Of a stretch of DNA of 43,467 bases, positions 1-7,622 are shown one piece after another. Below the pieces are notes generated by a model that had not been told where the DNA came from, did no database searches, and worked only from the letters and a program-made list of their open reading frames with translations. Every line of letters begins with the position of its first letter. The first letter of the stretch is position 1. The stretch lies in NCBI GenBank assembly GCA_964507325.1, contig CAZDQL010000053.1, positions 1 through 43,467 of the forward strand, in the 5' to 3' direction. Both the position numbers and the translations under genes were made by a program. The DNA is from CAZDQL01 sp964507325 (GTDB lineage Bacteria; Planctomycetota; UBA1135; GCA-002686595).

Positions 1-213
1 CCCGGGGGTGCTCGGGCCGGGGGTGCCTGGGCCGGAACGGCCTCCGCCCCCCCGGCCGGCGTCGCCGGTGGGCCCGCCGTAGGTCGGGGGAACGATTGGT
101 GGACCGAAATTGCCTCCGTGGGTGAGGGAAGGCGCAGAGGGGCAGGAGGCGGTGAGCGGAGCGGCATAAGCCGCACCCCAGACCAAGACGACGCACGCGT
201 AGACGTGTCGCAT
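1..213 (-). CDS. Secreted Gly/Pro-rich protein, N-terminal part (runs off window edge)
   Basis: Seventy-one codons are visible before the left window edge. The start (ATG, complement of 211-213) has a good ribosome site, GAGGA at 221-225, seven bases upstream. Residues 1-18 read as a Sec signal peptide (MRHVYACVVLVWGAAYAA), followed by a segment very rich in Gly, Pro, Thr and Ser (GGPTGDAGRGGGG, then GTPGPSTPG). No domain can be recognised in the visible part. Secreted proteins with a Gly/Pro linker after the signal peptide are something I associate with some Planctomycetota, but that is recollection, not a search result. It lies downstream of the HD hydrolase on the same strand with an 83-base gap, so the two could be co-transcribed. 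Confidence 0.6.
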   Translation of the reverse strand, partial: MRHVYACVVLVWGAAYAAPLTASCPSAPSLTHGGNFGPPIVPPTYGGPTGDAGRGGGGRSGPGTPGPSTPG

Positions 214-296
214 TGGGAGTTCCTCGGCTCTGGTTGTAGCAGGCGGGGTCCAGAGGTCCATACTCGCCCCATACGGGGCGGTTACCCCCCACCCCC

Positions 297-866
297 CTAT
301 TCCCGACTCCCCAGCAAGCCCAGCTCTTCGGCGTGCGGACGCAGGGCGTCGATCACGAACTGGATGTGTTCGCCGAGCTCGACTCCCAGGAGCTCCACGC
401 CGGCCAGGATCTCCGCCCGCTCGACCTTGGCGGCGAAGGCCTTGTCCTTGAGCTTCTTCTTGACGCTCTTCGGCTTCAGGGTCGCCACCCCCTCGGGGCG
501 CACGAAGCAGCACGCACCGACGAAACCGGTCAGCTCGTCACAGGCCAGGAGCGCCTTGTCGAGGTCCGTGTCGTAGGAGACTCCCCACTTGGTGTAGTGG
601 GCCGAGATCGCATGGGCGATCTGTTCCTCGCCGCGCTCCCGCAGCCAGGCGACGATGCGCGCGGGGTGCTCGTCGGGCCAGCGCTCGTAGTCGGCGTCGT
701 GCAGCAGGCCGGCCACGGCCCAGGTCTCCTCATCCTCGGCGCCGCGGCCGTAGCGGTGGGCGGCGGCGCGCAACACCACCTCCACGGCCCGCGCGTGCTT
801 GCGCAGGGAATCGCTCTCGGTCCAGGTGCAGAGGTGGGTCCAGGCTTCGTCGCGGGTGAGGGGCAT
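297..866 (-). CDS. HD-domain metal-dependent hydrolase
   Basis: A 189-residue protein made almost entirely of one HD domain. The metal-binding set is visible: H24 in the first helix (LRKHARAVE), the H56-D57 pair in GLLHDADYERWPDEHP, a histidine in AISAHY (H85 or H90) and D110 in LACDELTGF. This short HD family hydrolyses phosphate esters or nucleotides in general; the substrate here is unknown. The C-terminal 60 residues are Lys-rich then hydrophobic, as in related stand-alone HD proteins. Its ATG shares the CATG tetranucleotide (864-867) with the ATG of the divergent SGNH hydrolase gene, so neither gene has room for a conventional upstream promoter outside the other's coding region. A small hairpin (stem GCCCC/GGGGC near 265-278) lies just past its stop but has no T-run. 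Confidence 0.8.
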   Translation of the reverse strand: MPLTRDEAWTHLCTWTESDSLRKHARAVEVVLRAAAHRYGRGAEDEETWAVAGLLHDADYERWPDEHPARIVAWLRERGEEQIAHAISAHYTKWGVSYDTDLDKALLACDELTGFVGACCFVRPEGVATLKPKSVKKKLKDKAFAAKVERAEILAGVELLGVELGEHIQFVIDALRPHAEELGLLGSRE

Positions 867-2025
867 GGCTACACGTTACCAGTGGTACCGTAAGGCGATG
901 CGGAAGAACCTCCTGCGAGTGGCCGCGATCGTCGCCGTCGTCCTGGGACTGGTCGTCCTGGTGCTCGAGATCGGCCTGCGCTTCATGCCCGGCAAGGTCG
1001 ATGAGCTGCGCCCGGAGCTGGCCAAGATCATCGACGAAGCCCCGATGGAGGCGAATCCGTACCTGGCCTACGCGGGCAAGCCCAACTTCACCTCCGCGCC
1101 CGACGCGGAGATCCAGAAGTCCCACAACAGCTGGGGCTTCCGGGGCCCTTCGATCGCCCCCGACAAGCCCGAGGGGGTCTACCGCATCGTCTGCCTGGGG
1201 GGATCCTCGACCTACGGGCACACCCCAACCTCCGACGAGAAGACCTGGCCGGGGCGGCTCGAGTACTACCTGAACCGGGAGCCGGTGCGTGCGCAGTGCG
1301 GCCAGGAGGTGCAGGTCCTGAACGCGGGACTCTCCGGCTACTCGACCTTCGAGAGCACGGTCAACCTGGCCTTCCGGATGGTGGAGTGGGAACCGGACCT
1401 GGTGATCGTCTACCACACGATCAACGACATGCGCTGTGCCCTCTACCTGCACGGCGGACCGGTGGCGATGGACAACCGCCACTGGCGGGCGGTCTGGCCG
1501 CGGGTGGTGGAGGCTCCGGCGGAGAAGCTGCTCGAGAACTCGATGACCTACCTGGTCCTGCGCAAGCTCTTCACCAACTACACCGACGGCGTCGACGCCC
1601 TGAACACCTGGGCCATCGTGGGCTACGACCCCAAGGCCAAGGACCTCTACGAGCGCGGGCAGCCCGCGGAGCTCGGCTTCGAGAACTTCGAGCGCAACCT
1701 GCGCACGATCCAGGCGATCGCCAAGGAGTTCGGCGCGCGGGTGATCTTCGCCACCCAGGCGTGCGATGAACGGGACATCAAGGCGCGCTCCGGCCCGAAC
1801 CAGGTCGCGGGCATGGCGCGCATGACGGAGATCATCGCGCGCGTGGCCGGCGAGCGGGACGTGATCCTGGTCGACGCGAAGAAGGAGCTCGAGGAGCAGG
1901 CCCGGTCGGCCGGGATCGACCGCTACTTCACCGCCGAGGTGCACCTGACGGACGAGGGGGCAGACTACCTGGCGCAGATCTTCGCCCGGGCGATCGCGGC
2001 CGGGGGGCACGGGCTGCTGGACTAG
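865..2025 (+). CDS. Membrane-anchored SGNH/GDSL hydrolase
   Basis: Esterase of the SGNH hydrolase superfamily, probably held on the periplasmic face of the inner membrane. A single hydrophobic segment (about residues 17-38, ending in VVLVLEIGLRF) follows a short basic N-terminus. The four blocks are present: Ser114 in LGGSSTYG (nucleophile), Gly155 in NAGLSGYST, Asn187 in HTINDMR (oxyanion hole) and His360 in EVHLTDEG. The usual block-V acid three residues before His is not obvious, an Ala standing there next to a Glu. Such anchored SGNH proteins often act on O-acyl groups of surface glycans, but nothing here fixes the substrate. The start is uncertain: ATG 865 abuts a GAGGGG tract, while ATG 898 gives a more canonical signal anchor (MRKNLLRVAAI). 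Neither has ideal Shine-Dalgarno spacing. Confidence 0.8.
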   Translation: MATRYQWYRKAMRKNLLRVAAIVAVVLGLVVLVLEIGLRFMPGKVDELRPELAKIIDEAPMEANPYLAYAGKPNFTSAPDAEIQKSHNSWGFRGPSIAPDKPEGVYRIVCLGGSSTYGHTPTSDEKTWPGRLEYYLNREPVRAQCGQEVQVLNAGLSGYSTFESTVNLAFRMVEWEPDLVIVYHTINDMRCALYLHGGPVAMDNRHWRAVWPRVVEAPAEKLLENSMTYLVLRKLFTNYTDGVDALNTWAIVGYDPKAKDLYERGQPAELGFENFERNLRTIQAIAKEFGARVIFATQACDERDIKARSGPNQVAGMARMTEIIARVAGERDVILVDAKKELEEQARSAGIDRYFTAEVHLTDEGADYLAQIFARAIAAGGHGLLD

Positions 2026-2101
2026 ACGCCGGCTGCGAACTCCGTATCATCTCCCCCCCTCCCCACGATCCTCCTTCCCCGGTGCCAGAGGGACCGAACT
2101 C

Positions 2102-3052
2102 TTGGGTCTCATCGACCTGCACACCCATTCCACCGCTTCCGACGGGATCCACACCCCCACCGAGCTCGTGCAGATGGCTCTGGAGGTGGGGCTCGAGGTC
2201 TTGTCCCTCACCGATCACGACACCGTGGCGGGACACGCGGAGCTCGAGCGGGCGACGGCCGGGACGCCGCTCTCGACCGTGGCGGGCCTCGAGCTGGAGG
2301 CTGAGCACGACGGGCTGGACGAGCTGCACCTCCTGGTCTACGGCGCCGTTTACGAGGAGCCACGGATGGCCGAGCTGCTCGAGACGATGGCCAGGGGACG
2401 CCGGGAGCGTGGACCGCGCATGCTCGAGCGCCTGGCCCGCTCGGGAGTCGGGCTCGATTGGGACGAGGTGTGCGAGGTGGCGGGGGGTGAGGAGACGGGC
2501 CGGGCCCACTTCGCCCTGGTGATGGTGGCCAACGGCTTCGCGGCGGACTGCCGGGATGCGGTCGCGCGCTACCTGTACCGGGGGGGGCCGGCGTACGTGA
2601 AACGGCTCACGTGGGAGGCGGAGCGCTGCCTGGCGACCACGGCCGCCGCCGGTGGCGTGGGGGTCCTGGCACACCCCTGCCAGCTGGAGCGGCGCTTCCG
2701 GGCCCAGGAGCGCCGGGAGGGGCGGGAGACGGAGGAGGCCGCCGTGCGCGCCGCGGCGCGCCTGGAGGGGCTCGTGCTCGAGCTCGTGGGCTGCGGCCTG
2801 CGGGGGATCGAGGCACACTATCCCGGCCAGCCGGCGGAGCAGACCCGGCGCTACGTGGAGCTGGCTCGGCGACACGGGTTGATCGTCACGGGGGGAAGCG
2901 ATTTCCACGGCGAGCCGGTCAAGCCGGGGCTGCGACTGGGGCTGGGGCTGGACGGCGGGCGGGACTTCAGCGTTCCGTCGGAGCTGGCCGAAGGGCTGAG
3001 GGCAGAAATCGAACAGGCGCGGCGCGCTCGAGGAGCCGCCGCCCACGGGTGA
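2102..3052 (+). CDS. PHP-domain phosphoesterase (YciV/RNase AM type)
   Basis: A 316-residue protein of the PHP phosphoesterase family related to E. coli YciV (RNase AM, 5'-3' exoribonuclease / 3',5'-nucleotide bisphosphate phosphatase). The metal ligands are clear: H7 and H9 in DLHTHST, D14, the D38-H39-D40 motif in SLTDHDT, Glu in GLELEAEH, His in VLAHPCQL and the final Asp-His pair in TGGSDFHGE. These are the trinuclear-metal residues expected of the family. It starts at TTG (2102), with AGAGGGA ten bases upstream. Likely cytosolic, acting in RNA end processing or removal of 3',5'-bisphosphonucleotides, which would complement the CysQ-like phosphatase at 13023. Twenty-five bases separate it from the phosphoglycerate mutase gene, so they probably form an operon. 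The function is by family only. Confidence 0.8.
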   Translation: MGLIDLHTHSTASDGIHTPTELVQMALEVGLEVLSLTDHDTVAGHAELERATAGTPLSTVAGLELEAEHDGLDELHLLVYGAVYEEPRMAELLETMARGRRERGPRMLERLARSGVGLDWDEVCEVAGGEETGRAHFALVMVANGFAADCRDAVARYLYRGGPAYVKRLTWEAERCLATTAAAGGVGVLAHPCQLERRFRAQERREGRETEEAAVRAAARLEGLVLELVGCGLRGIEAHYPGQPAEQTRRYVELARRHGLIVTGGSDFHGEPVKPGLRLGLGLDGGRDFSVPSELAEGLRAEIEQARRARGAAAHG

Positions 3053-3077
3053 ATGGGCAAGCGTAGAAGGACTCGAG

Positions 3078-4715
3078 ATGACCGAAGCGAACAGGACCGA
3101 CGTCTCCCTGGGAGGGCCGCTGAGCGACGCGGTCCTCAAGTGCTATCACGCGGGCGAGGATGACGAGGCGCTGGAGCCGATCGTCCTGACCGAGGGCGAC
3201 GGCAGCCCGGTCGGTCGCATCGACGACGGCGACTACGTGATCTTCTACGACATCCGCGGCGAGCGCGAGGTGCAGTTGACGGCCAGCTTCGTGGAGCCGG
3301 GCTTCAACCACTTCCCCGTCAAGGAGGGGATGCGCACCGGCTGGGCCACCATGATCGAGTACGACCCGGAGCTGGACGTCAAGGTGGCCTACCCCCCCGA
3401 GGGGAAGCTGGTCGACACCCTCTGCGACGTGGTCGCCAAACAGGGTCTGCAGCAGTCCAAGGTGGTCGAGACCGAGAAGGCGATCCACCTGGGGTTCTTC
3501 TTCAACGGCAAGCGCCAGGAGCCCTTCGACGGCGAGGTGCGCGACTTCGTGCCCACGCCCAAGGACATCGCCTTCTTCGACGAGCGGCCCGAGATGGAGG
3601 CGCACCAGGTGGCGGAGCGCATGATCGCCCAGCTGCGCCGTACCGAGAACAAGCTAGTGGTCGGCAACTTCGCCAACGTGGACGTCGTCGGTCACCTCGA
3701 GGATGCCAGCGCGGTGCTGAAGGCCGTGGAGACGGTGGACACCTGCGCCGGGAAGGTGCTGGCAGCGGCGAAGGAGGCGGGGGTGGCCGTGCTGGTGACC
3801 GCCGACCACGGAACGGTCGAGAGCCGTCTCTACCCCGAGGGCTCGATCGACACCGGCCACACCGACAGTCGCGTGCCGCTGATCCTGGTGACCCCCGAGG
3901 GGTGGAGCAGCGAGCAGGTGACACTGGCGGAGGGGGACTCCCTGATCGACGTGGCGCCGACCGCGCTGGATCTCCTGGGGCTGGAACGCCCCGAGACGAT
4001 GACTGGCCGCAACCTGCTGCCCGAGGGCTACGCCGAACGCCTCTTCGGCGACCGCGACCGGCGGGTGATGGTCCTGATCCTCGACGGCTGGGGGATCGGC
4101 GACCCCAAGGCCCCCGAGGGGGGTGACCTGATCCGCGAGGCCAACACTCCGGTGGTGGACGAGCTCTTCGCGACCTGCCCCCACACCACCCTGGCGGCGG
4201 CCGGCACCGACGTCGGTCTGCCCGATGGCACCGTCGGCAACTCGGAGTCGGGGCACCTGCACCTCGGCTCGGGCCGGGTGGTCTACTCCGATCGCATGCG
4301 CATCGAGCGCGACATGCAGTCGGGGGCCTTCAACCAGAACGAGGCCTTCCGCTGGGCGATCGATGGAGCGATCCGCGACGGGAGGCCGTTGCACCTCCTG
4401 GGCATCATCTCCTTCTTCAGCTCCCACGGCTCCCTGAACCACCTCTACGCCCTGATGGAGATGGCGGCGGAGGCGGGGGTGCCCGAGCTCTACATCCACG
4501 GCCTGCTCGGCCGCCGCGGCGAGCGCCCCGAGGCCGGCGCCCGCTACGTGGGTGACGTGGAGCGCAAGGCCAGCGAGCTCGGCCTGGGCCGCTTCGCCAC
4601 GGTCATCGGCCGCCACTGGGCCCTCGACCGCGAGGAGAACTGGGACCGCATCGAGAAAACCTACCGCACGCTGGTCCACGGCGAGGGGCGGCAGGTGGCG
4701 GACACGTCCTCCTGA
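3078..4715 (+). CDS. Circularly permuted cofactor-independent phosphoglycerate mutase-like protein
   Basis: At 545 residues this is slightly longer than ordinary GpmI (about 510), and its order is reversed. Residues 20-320 match the C-terminal part of GpmI: the arginine motif (R60, R63 in FYDIRGER), ETEK with K134, D202 and H206 (NVDVVGHLED), D243-H244 (TADHGT), H261 (GHTDS) and the IDVAPTALDLLG end. Residues 328-540 match the N-terminal part: D336 in LILDGWG, nucleophile S389 in GNSESGH, H450, and GRHWALDREENWDR. The cut falls in a loop of the phosphotransferase domain (canonical order would rejoin GEGRQVAD to LSDAVLKCYH). All metal ligands and the Ser nucleophile survive. The DGRD substrate loop has become GRRG (478-481), and the SDGG before the His is SFFS. 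Predicted reaction: 3-phosphoglycerate to 2-phosphoglycerate; altered specificity is possible. The ribosome site AGAAGGA (3065-3071) supports the start. Confidence 0.75.
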   Translation: MTEANRTDVSLGGPLSDAVLKCYHAGEDDEALEPIVLTEGDGSPVGRIDDGDYVIFYDIRGEREVQLTASFVEPGFNHFPVKEGMRTGWATMIEYDPELDVKVAYPPEGKLVDTLCDVVAKQGLQQSKVVETEKAIHLGFFFNGKRQEPFDGEVRDFVPTPKDIAFFDERPEMEAHQVAERMIAQLRRTENKLVVGNFANVDVVGHLEDASAVLKAVETVDTCAGKVLAAAKEAGVAVLVTADHGTVESRLYPEGSIDTGHTDSRVPLILVTPEGWSSEQVTLAEGDSLIDVAPTALDLLGLERPETMTGRNLLPEGYAERLFGDRDRRVMVLILDGWGIGDPKAPEGGDLIREANTPVVDELFATCPHTTLAAAGTDVGLPDGTVGNSESGHLHLGSGRVVYSDRMRIERDMQSGAFNQNEAFRWAIDGAIRDGRPLHLLGIISFFSSHGSLNHLYALMEMAAEAGVPELYIHGLLGRRGERPEAGARYVGDVERKASELGLGRFATVIGRHWALDREENWDRIEKTYRTLVHGEGRQVADTSS

Positions 4716-4747
4716 GCGCTCCCAGGCCGGCCGGCGCTCCTCCCGAT

Positions 4748-4795
4748 CCCAGGGACCCCGAGGGTCCGAACTGAAGGCGGGTCGAATCCCTGGGC
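4748..4795 (+). terminator. Nested inverted repeats after the mutase gene (possible terminator)
   Basis: In the 142-base gap between the mutase and the Tim44-like gene, CCCAGGGA (4748-4755) can pair with TCCCTGGG (4788-4795), and inside it GGACCC (4753-4758) pairs with GGGTCC (4762-4767) around a three-base loop. The two stems overlap and so are mutually exclusive. There is no T-run, so intrinsic termination is only a possibility; a structured leader for the downstream gene is the alternative. Confidence 0.25.
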
Positions 4796-4857
4796 CCTCC
4801 TGTCGTAGGGTCTGCACCGGGGACGGCGGCGTTCCACCCGCACCGCGCCCCGTCTCC

Positions 4858-6544
4858 ATGATCCCCGCCGAGCTGACCTCGCTGCTCCTCATCACCGATT
4901 CCCCCCAGGCGGGGGGTGGAGGGGGCTTCGGCGGGGGCGGCGGCGGCGGGGGCGGGGGCGACATCGGCGATGCGCTCTACCTGATCTACTGGCTGATCCG
5001 CCTGGCGATCGAGTTCCCCCTGATCGGCGTCCCGCTCCTGATCGTCGCCGTGGTCGTCTTGGTGATCGGCGCCAAGAAGGGGTGGTGGAGCCACCAGGAG
5101 CGGGTGATCCGCAAATCGCGCCCGCACCGCCGCCGCAAGAACTCGCGCGCCTCCGCCGCGAGCCTGCGCGCCCGCGACCCCGCCTTCGACGAGGCGCGCT
5201 TCCTCGCGCGCGTGCGGCAGGCATTCCAGCGCGCCCAGGACGCGTGGTGCGCGCAGGACCTCGAGCCGCTGCGGCTCTTCGTCTCCGACGGCGTGCTCGA
5301 GCGCTTCTCGCTGCAGGTCGCGGAGCAGCGGGAGGACGGTTGGCGCCAGGGGATGGAGGGCCTGGAGGTCGGCACGCCCGCCATCGTCCACGTCGAGACG
5401 GGGCGGCAGTTCGACACCGTCACCGTGCGCATCCCCTTCCGCTGCGACATCCACCAGGTGAGCCTCGAGACGGGGAAGCGCGTCAAGGGCTCGAAGCTCC
5501 CGCGCACGAGCTTCGTCGAGTGCTGGAGCTTCGTGCGCCGCAGCGGCGCGAAGTCGGTGGCGGAGGAGGGGCTGCTCGAGGGGCGCTGTCCGAACTGCGG
5601 AGCCGATCTGGCCATGAACCAGTCCGCGCACTGCGGCTCCTGCGAGGCGCTCGTCAAGAGCGGCGAGTTCGACTGGGTGTTGGCCGAGATCACGCAGGAG
5701 AGCGAGTGGTCCGCCGAGGCGGAGCGCGCTGTGCCGGGTTACTCGCGCTACGTCGAGAGTGACCCGGGCCTCAGCGTCCAGCTCCTCGAGGATCGCGTCT
5801 CGGTCGCGTTCTGGCGCCTGCGCGCAGCCGAGCGGGAGGGGCGCGTCGATCCGCTGACGAAGATAGCGGACGAGGCCTTGTGCGAGCGCTACGCGCAGCG
5901 CTTCGCATCCTCCGGGCAGGGCGCGAGCCGCACGCACATGGGGGATTGCGCCGTCGGATCCGTGCGCACCCTCGGCATCCTCGCCGGCCCCGAACGGGAC
6001 CGCGCGGTCCTGGAGGTCGTGTGGGACGGTCGGCTCGCCCGGGTGGACGCGAAGGGCAAGCGGCGACTCGAGGGCGAACGCCGGCTCAAGCGCACGCTCT
6101 TCGTCCTCGCGCGGCGGGCGGGACAGGCAACGCGCCTGGCGGACACCTTCACGACGGCGCACTGCCGGACCTGCGGCGCACACGACGCCGGTGGGATCGA
6201 TCCCGCGTGCCCGTACTGTGCAGCTCCGCGGCGCGGCGATGCGTCGACCTGGCTCGTCACCGAGATCGTCGAGCACAGCTCGCGGGAGGCGCACGGCCTG
6301 CGAGCCGAGCTGCTCGCGCTGGCGCACGAGCCCGCGCCCGGGGTCGAGCGTGCCGCCTCCCCTGCACCGGGCGCCCGGGGACTCGTGGACTGGGCGGTCG
6401 CGCTGGTGCGCGCGGACGGCGAGGTCGAGGACCGCGAGCGGCGTGCGATCCTGCGGCTCGCGGAGCGCGAGGGAATCGCGCGCGAGCGCGTCGAGGCGGC
6501 GCTCGACGGCTCACCCGGGGCGGTGCCCACGCCGCGGGACGACG
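4858..6544 (+). CDS. Tim44-like / zinc-ribbon / TerB-like membrane protein, 3' end lost in gap
   Basis: 562 residues are visible before the run of N. Order: short N-terminus; a Gly-rich stretch (about residues 19-36, nearly all Gly); a membrane region (about 42-75, PLIGVPLLIVAVVVLVIGAKKGWW); a Tim44-like domain (about 105-240); a zinc ribbon (CPNC...HCGSC from residue 244); a second Tim44-like region (about 280-430); a second zinc ribbon (CRTC...CPYC from residue 436); and the start of a TerB-like helical domain (about 506 on, LVRADGEVEDRERRAILRLAERE). The Gly-rich loop plus membrane helix plus Tim44 is the usual build of bacterial Tim44-like proteins; doubling it with zinc ribbons and a TerB module is unusual. 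Probably bound to the inner membrane with a cytosolic face; its role is unknown. The ATG at 4858 has no clear Shine-Dalgarno site, but no better in-frame start exists before the Gly tract. Confidence 0.7.
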
Positions 6545-6644
6545 NNNNNNNNNNNNNNNNNNNNNNNNNNNNNNNNNNNNNNNNNNNNNNNNNNNNNNNN
6601 NNNNNNNNNNNNNNNNNNNNNNNNNNNNNNNNNNNNNNNNNNNN
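6545..6644. other. Assembly gap (100 N)
   Basis: Exactly 100 undetermined bases, the usual placeholder for a scaffold join of unknown size. It truncates the Tim44-like gene from the left and the oxidoreductase beta-subunit gene from the right. The two sides converge, so the gap must hold at least both gene ends; more genes may be missing. Confidence 0.99.
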
Positions 6645-7621
6645 CCAGCCCAGATCAGGTCCTCGATCTGCCCGGCGCCCCGCTCGGCGACCGCCTGGTC
6701 GAGCTGGGCGTGGACCGCGTCCTCGTAGCAGGGCGCTGCGACCTGACGGAAGATGCCACAGGGGGTCGGGAGGCCCTCCACCTCGTCCAGGTGGGACATC
6801 ATGAAGGCGGGCGCCGATGATCTGGAAGTGGGGTCCCAGACGTCCGCCTCCTCCGCGCTCACCACCTCCACGTCCCAGCCGGTGAAGCGGATGCCCTTCT
6901 CCCGGTTGGCGCCGAAGACCATCTTCTCGCCGGGCACCAGGTCGATCATGCGCTCGCCGCGCACTTTCTTGTCCACGATCGGTGCGTGGCAGTCGCGGTT
7001 GAAGATGACGCAGTTCTGGAGGATGTCGATGAAGGAGGTCCCGCGGTGCCGGTCGGCGGCGGCGATCACCTTGGCCATGTGCTTCGGGTCCGCGTCCATG
7101 GTGCGCGCCACGAAGGTGGCGTTGCACCCCAGGGCGAAGGAGATCGGATTGAAGGGCCGGTCCACGGCCCCCATCGGTGAGGTCTTCGTGCGCTGCCCCT
7201 CCGGCGAGGTGGGTGAGTACTGCCCCTTGGTCAGCCCGTAGACCTGGTTGTTGAACATCAGGATGTTCAGGTCCAGGTTGCGGCGCAGGATGTGCGCCGC
7301 GTGATTGCCGCCGATCGACAGGGCGTCCCCGTCCCCGGTGGCGATCCACACCTTGAGCTCCGGATTGGCGGTCTTGATCCCCGTGGCGATCGCCGCGGCG
7401 CGGCCGTGGATGGTGTGGAAGCCGTAGGTGTTCATGTAGTAGGGGAAGCGGCTGGAGCAGCCGATCCCGCTCACGAACACGGTCTGCGCGGGGTCGGCCC
7501 CCGCTTCGGCCAGGTACTTCTGCATCACCGAGAGGACGGCGTAGTCCCCGCACCCGGGGCACCAGCGCGGTTCCTGGTCCGACTGGAAGTCCTTCTTGGT
7601 GAGCGGTTGGGTGTCGGTCAT
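6645..7621 (-). CDS. korB: 2-oxoacid:ferredoxin oxidoreductase 1, beta subunit (C-terminus lost in gap)
   Basis: About 325 residues of a thiamine-diphosphate-binding beta subunit. Visible motifs: WCPGCGDY at residues 20-26 (the CPGCG signature), the TPP/Mg site GDGDALSIGGNH followed by LMFNNQVYGLTKGQ, and TSPMGA. The last visible residues (GQIEDLIWA) lie close to the normal C-terminus of this family, so probably only about ten residues are missing. Together with the gamma-alpha subunit immediately upstream it should decarboxylate a 2-oxoacid (2-oxoglutarate most likely from the KorAB-like architecture, not proven) to the acyl-CoA while reducing ferredoxin. The start ATG (complement of 7619-7621) lies one base past the stop of the alpha gene, implying translational coupling. 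No ferredoxin-domain subunit is visible here. Confidence 0.85.
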
Positions 7622-7622
7622 C

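Noticed and set aside
3078..4715. A frameshift or tandem partial copies as an explanation of the mutase order
   Set aside because: The frame is open throughout, each motif occurs once, and the ends fit at one loop of the canonical fold, which a frameshift cannot produce.
4911..4965. Gly-rich tract (nearly pure GGC/GGG codons) as a sequencing artefact
   Set aside because: The frame stays open through it into a membrane helix and Tim44-like domain, and a Gly-rich loop at this place is normal for Tim44-like bacterial proteins.
6257..7621. A long beta-subunit reading frame running across the gap into the Tim44-like gene
   Set aside because: The N run of arbitrary length joins unrelated frames; residues beyond the gap have no oxidoreductase similarity.
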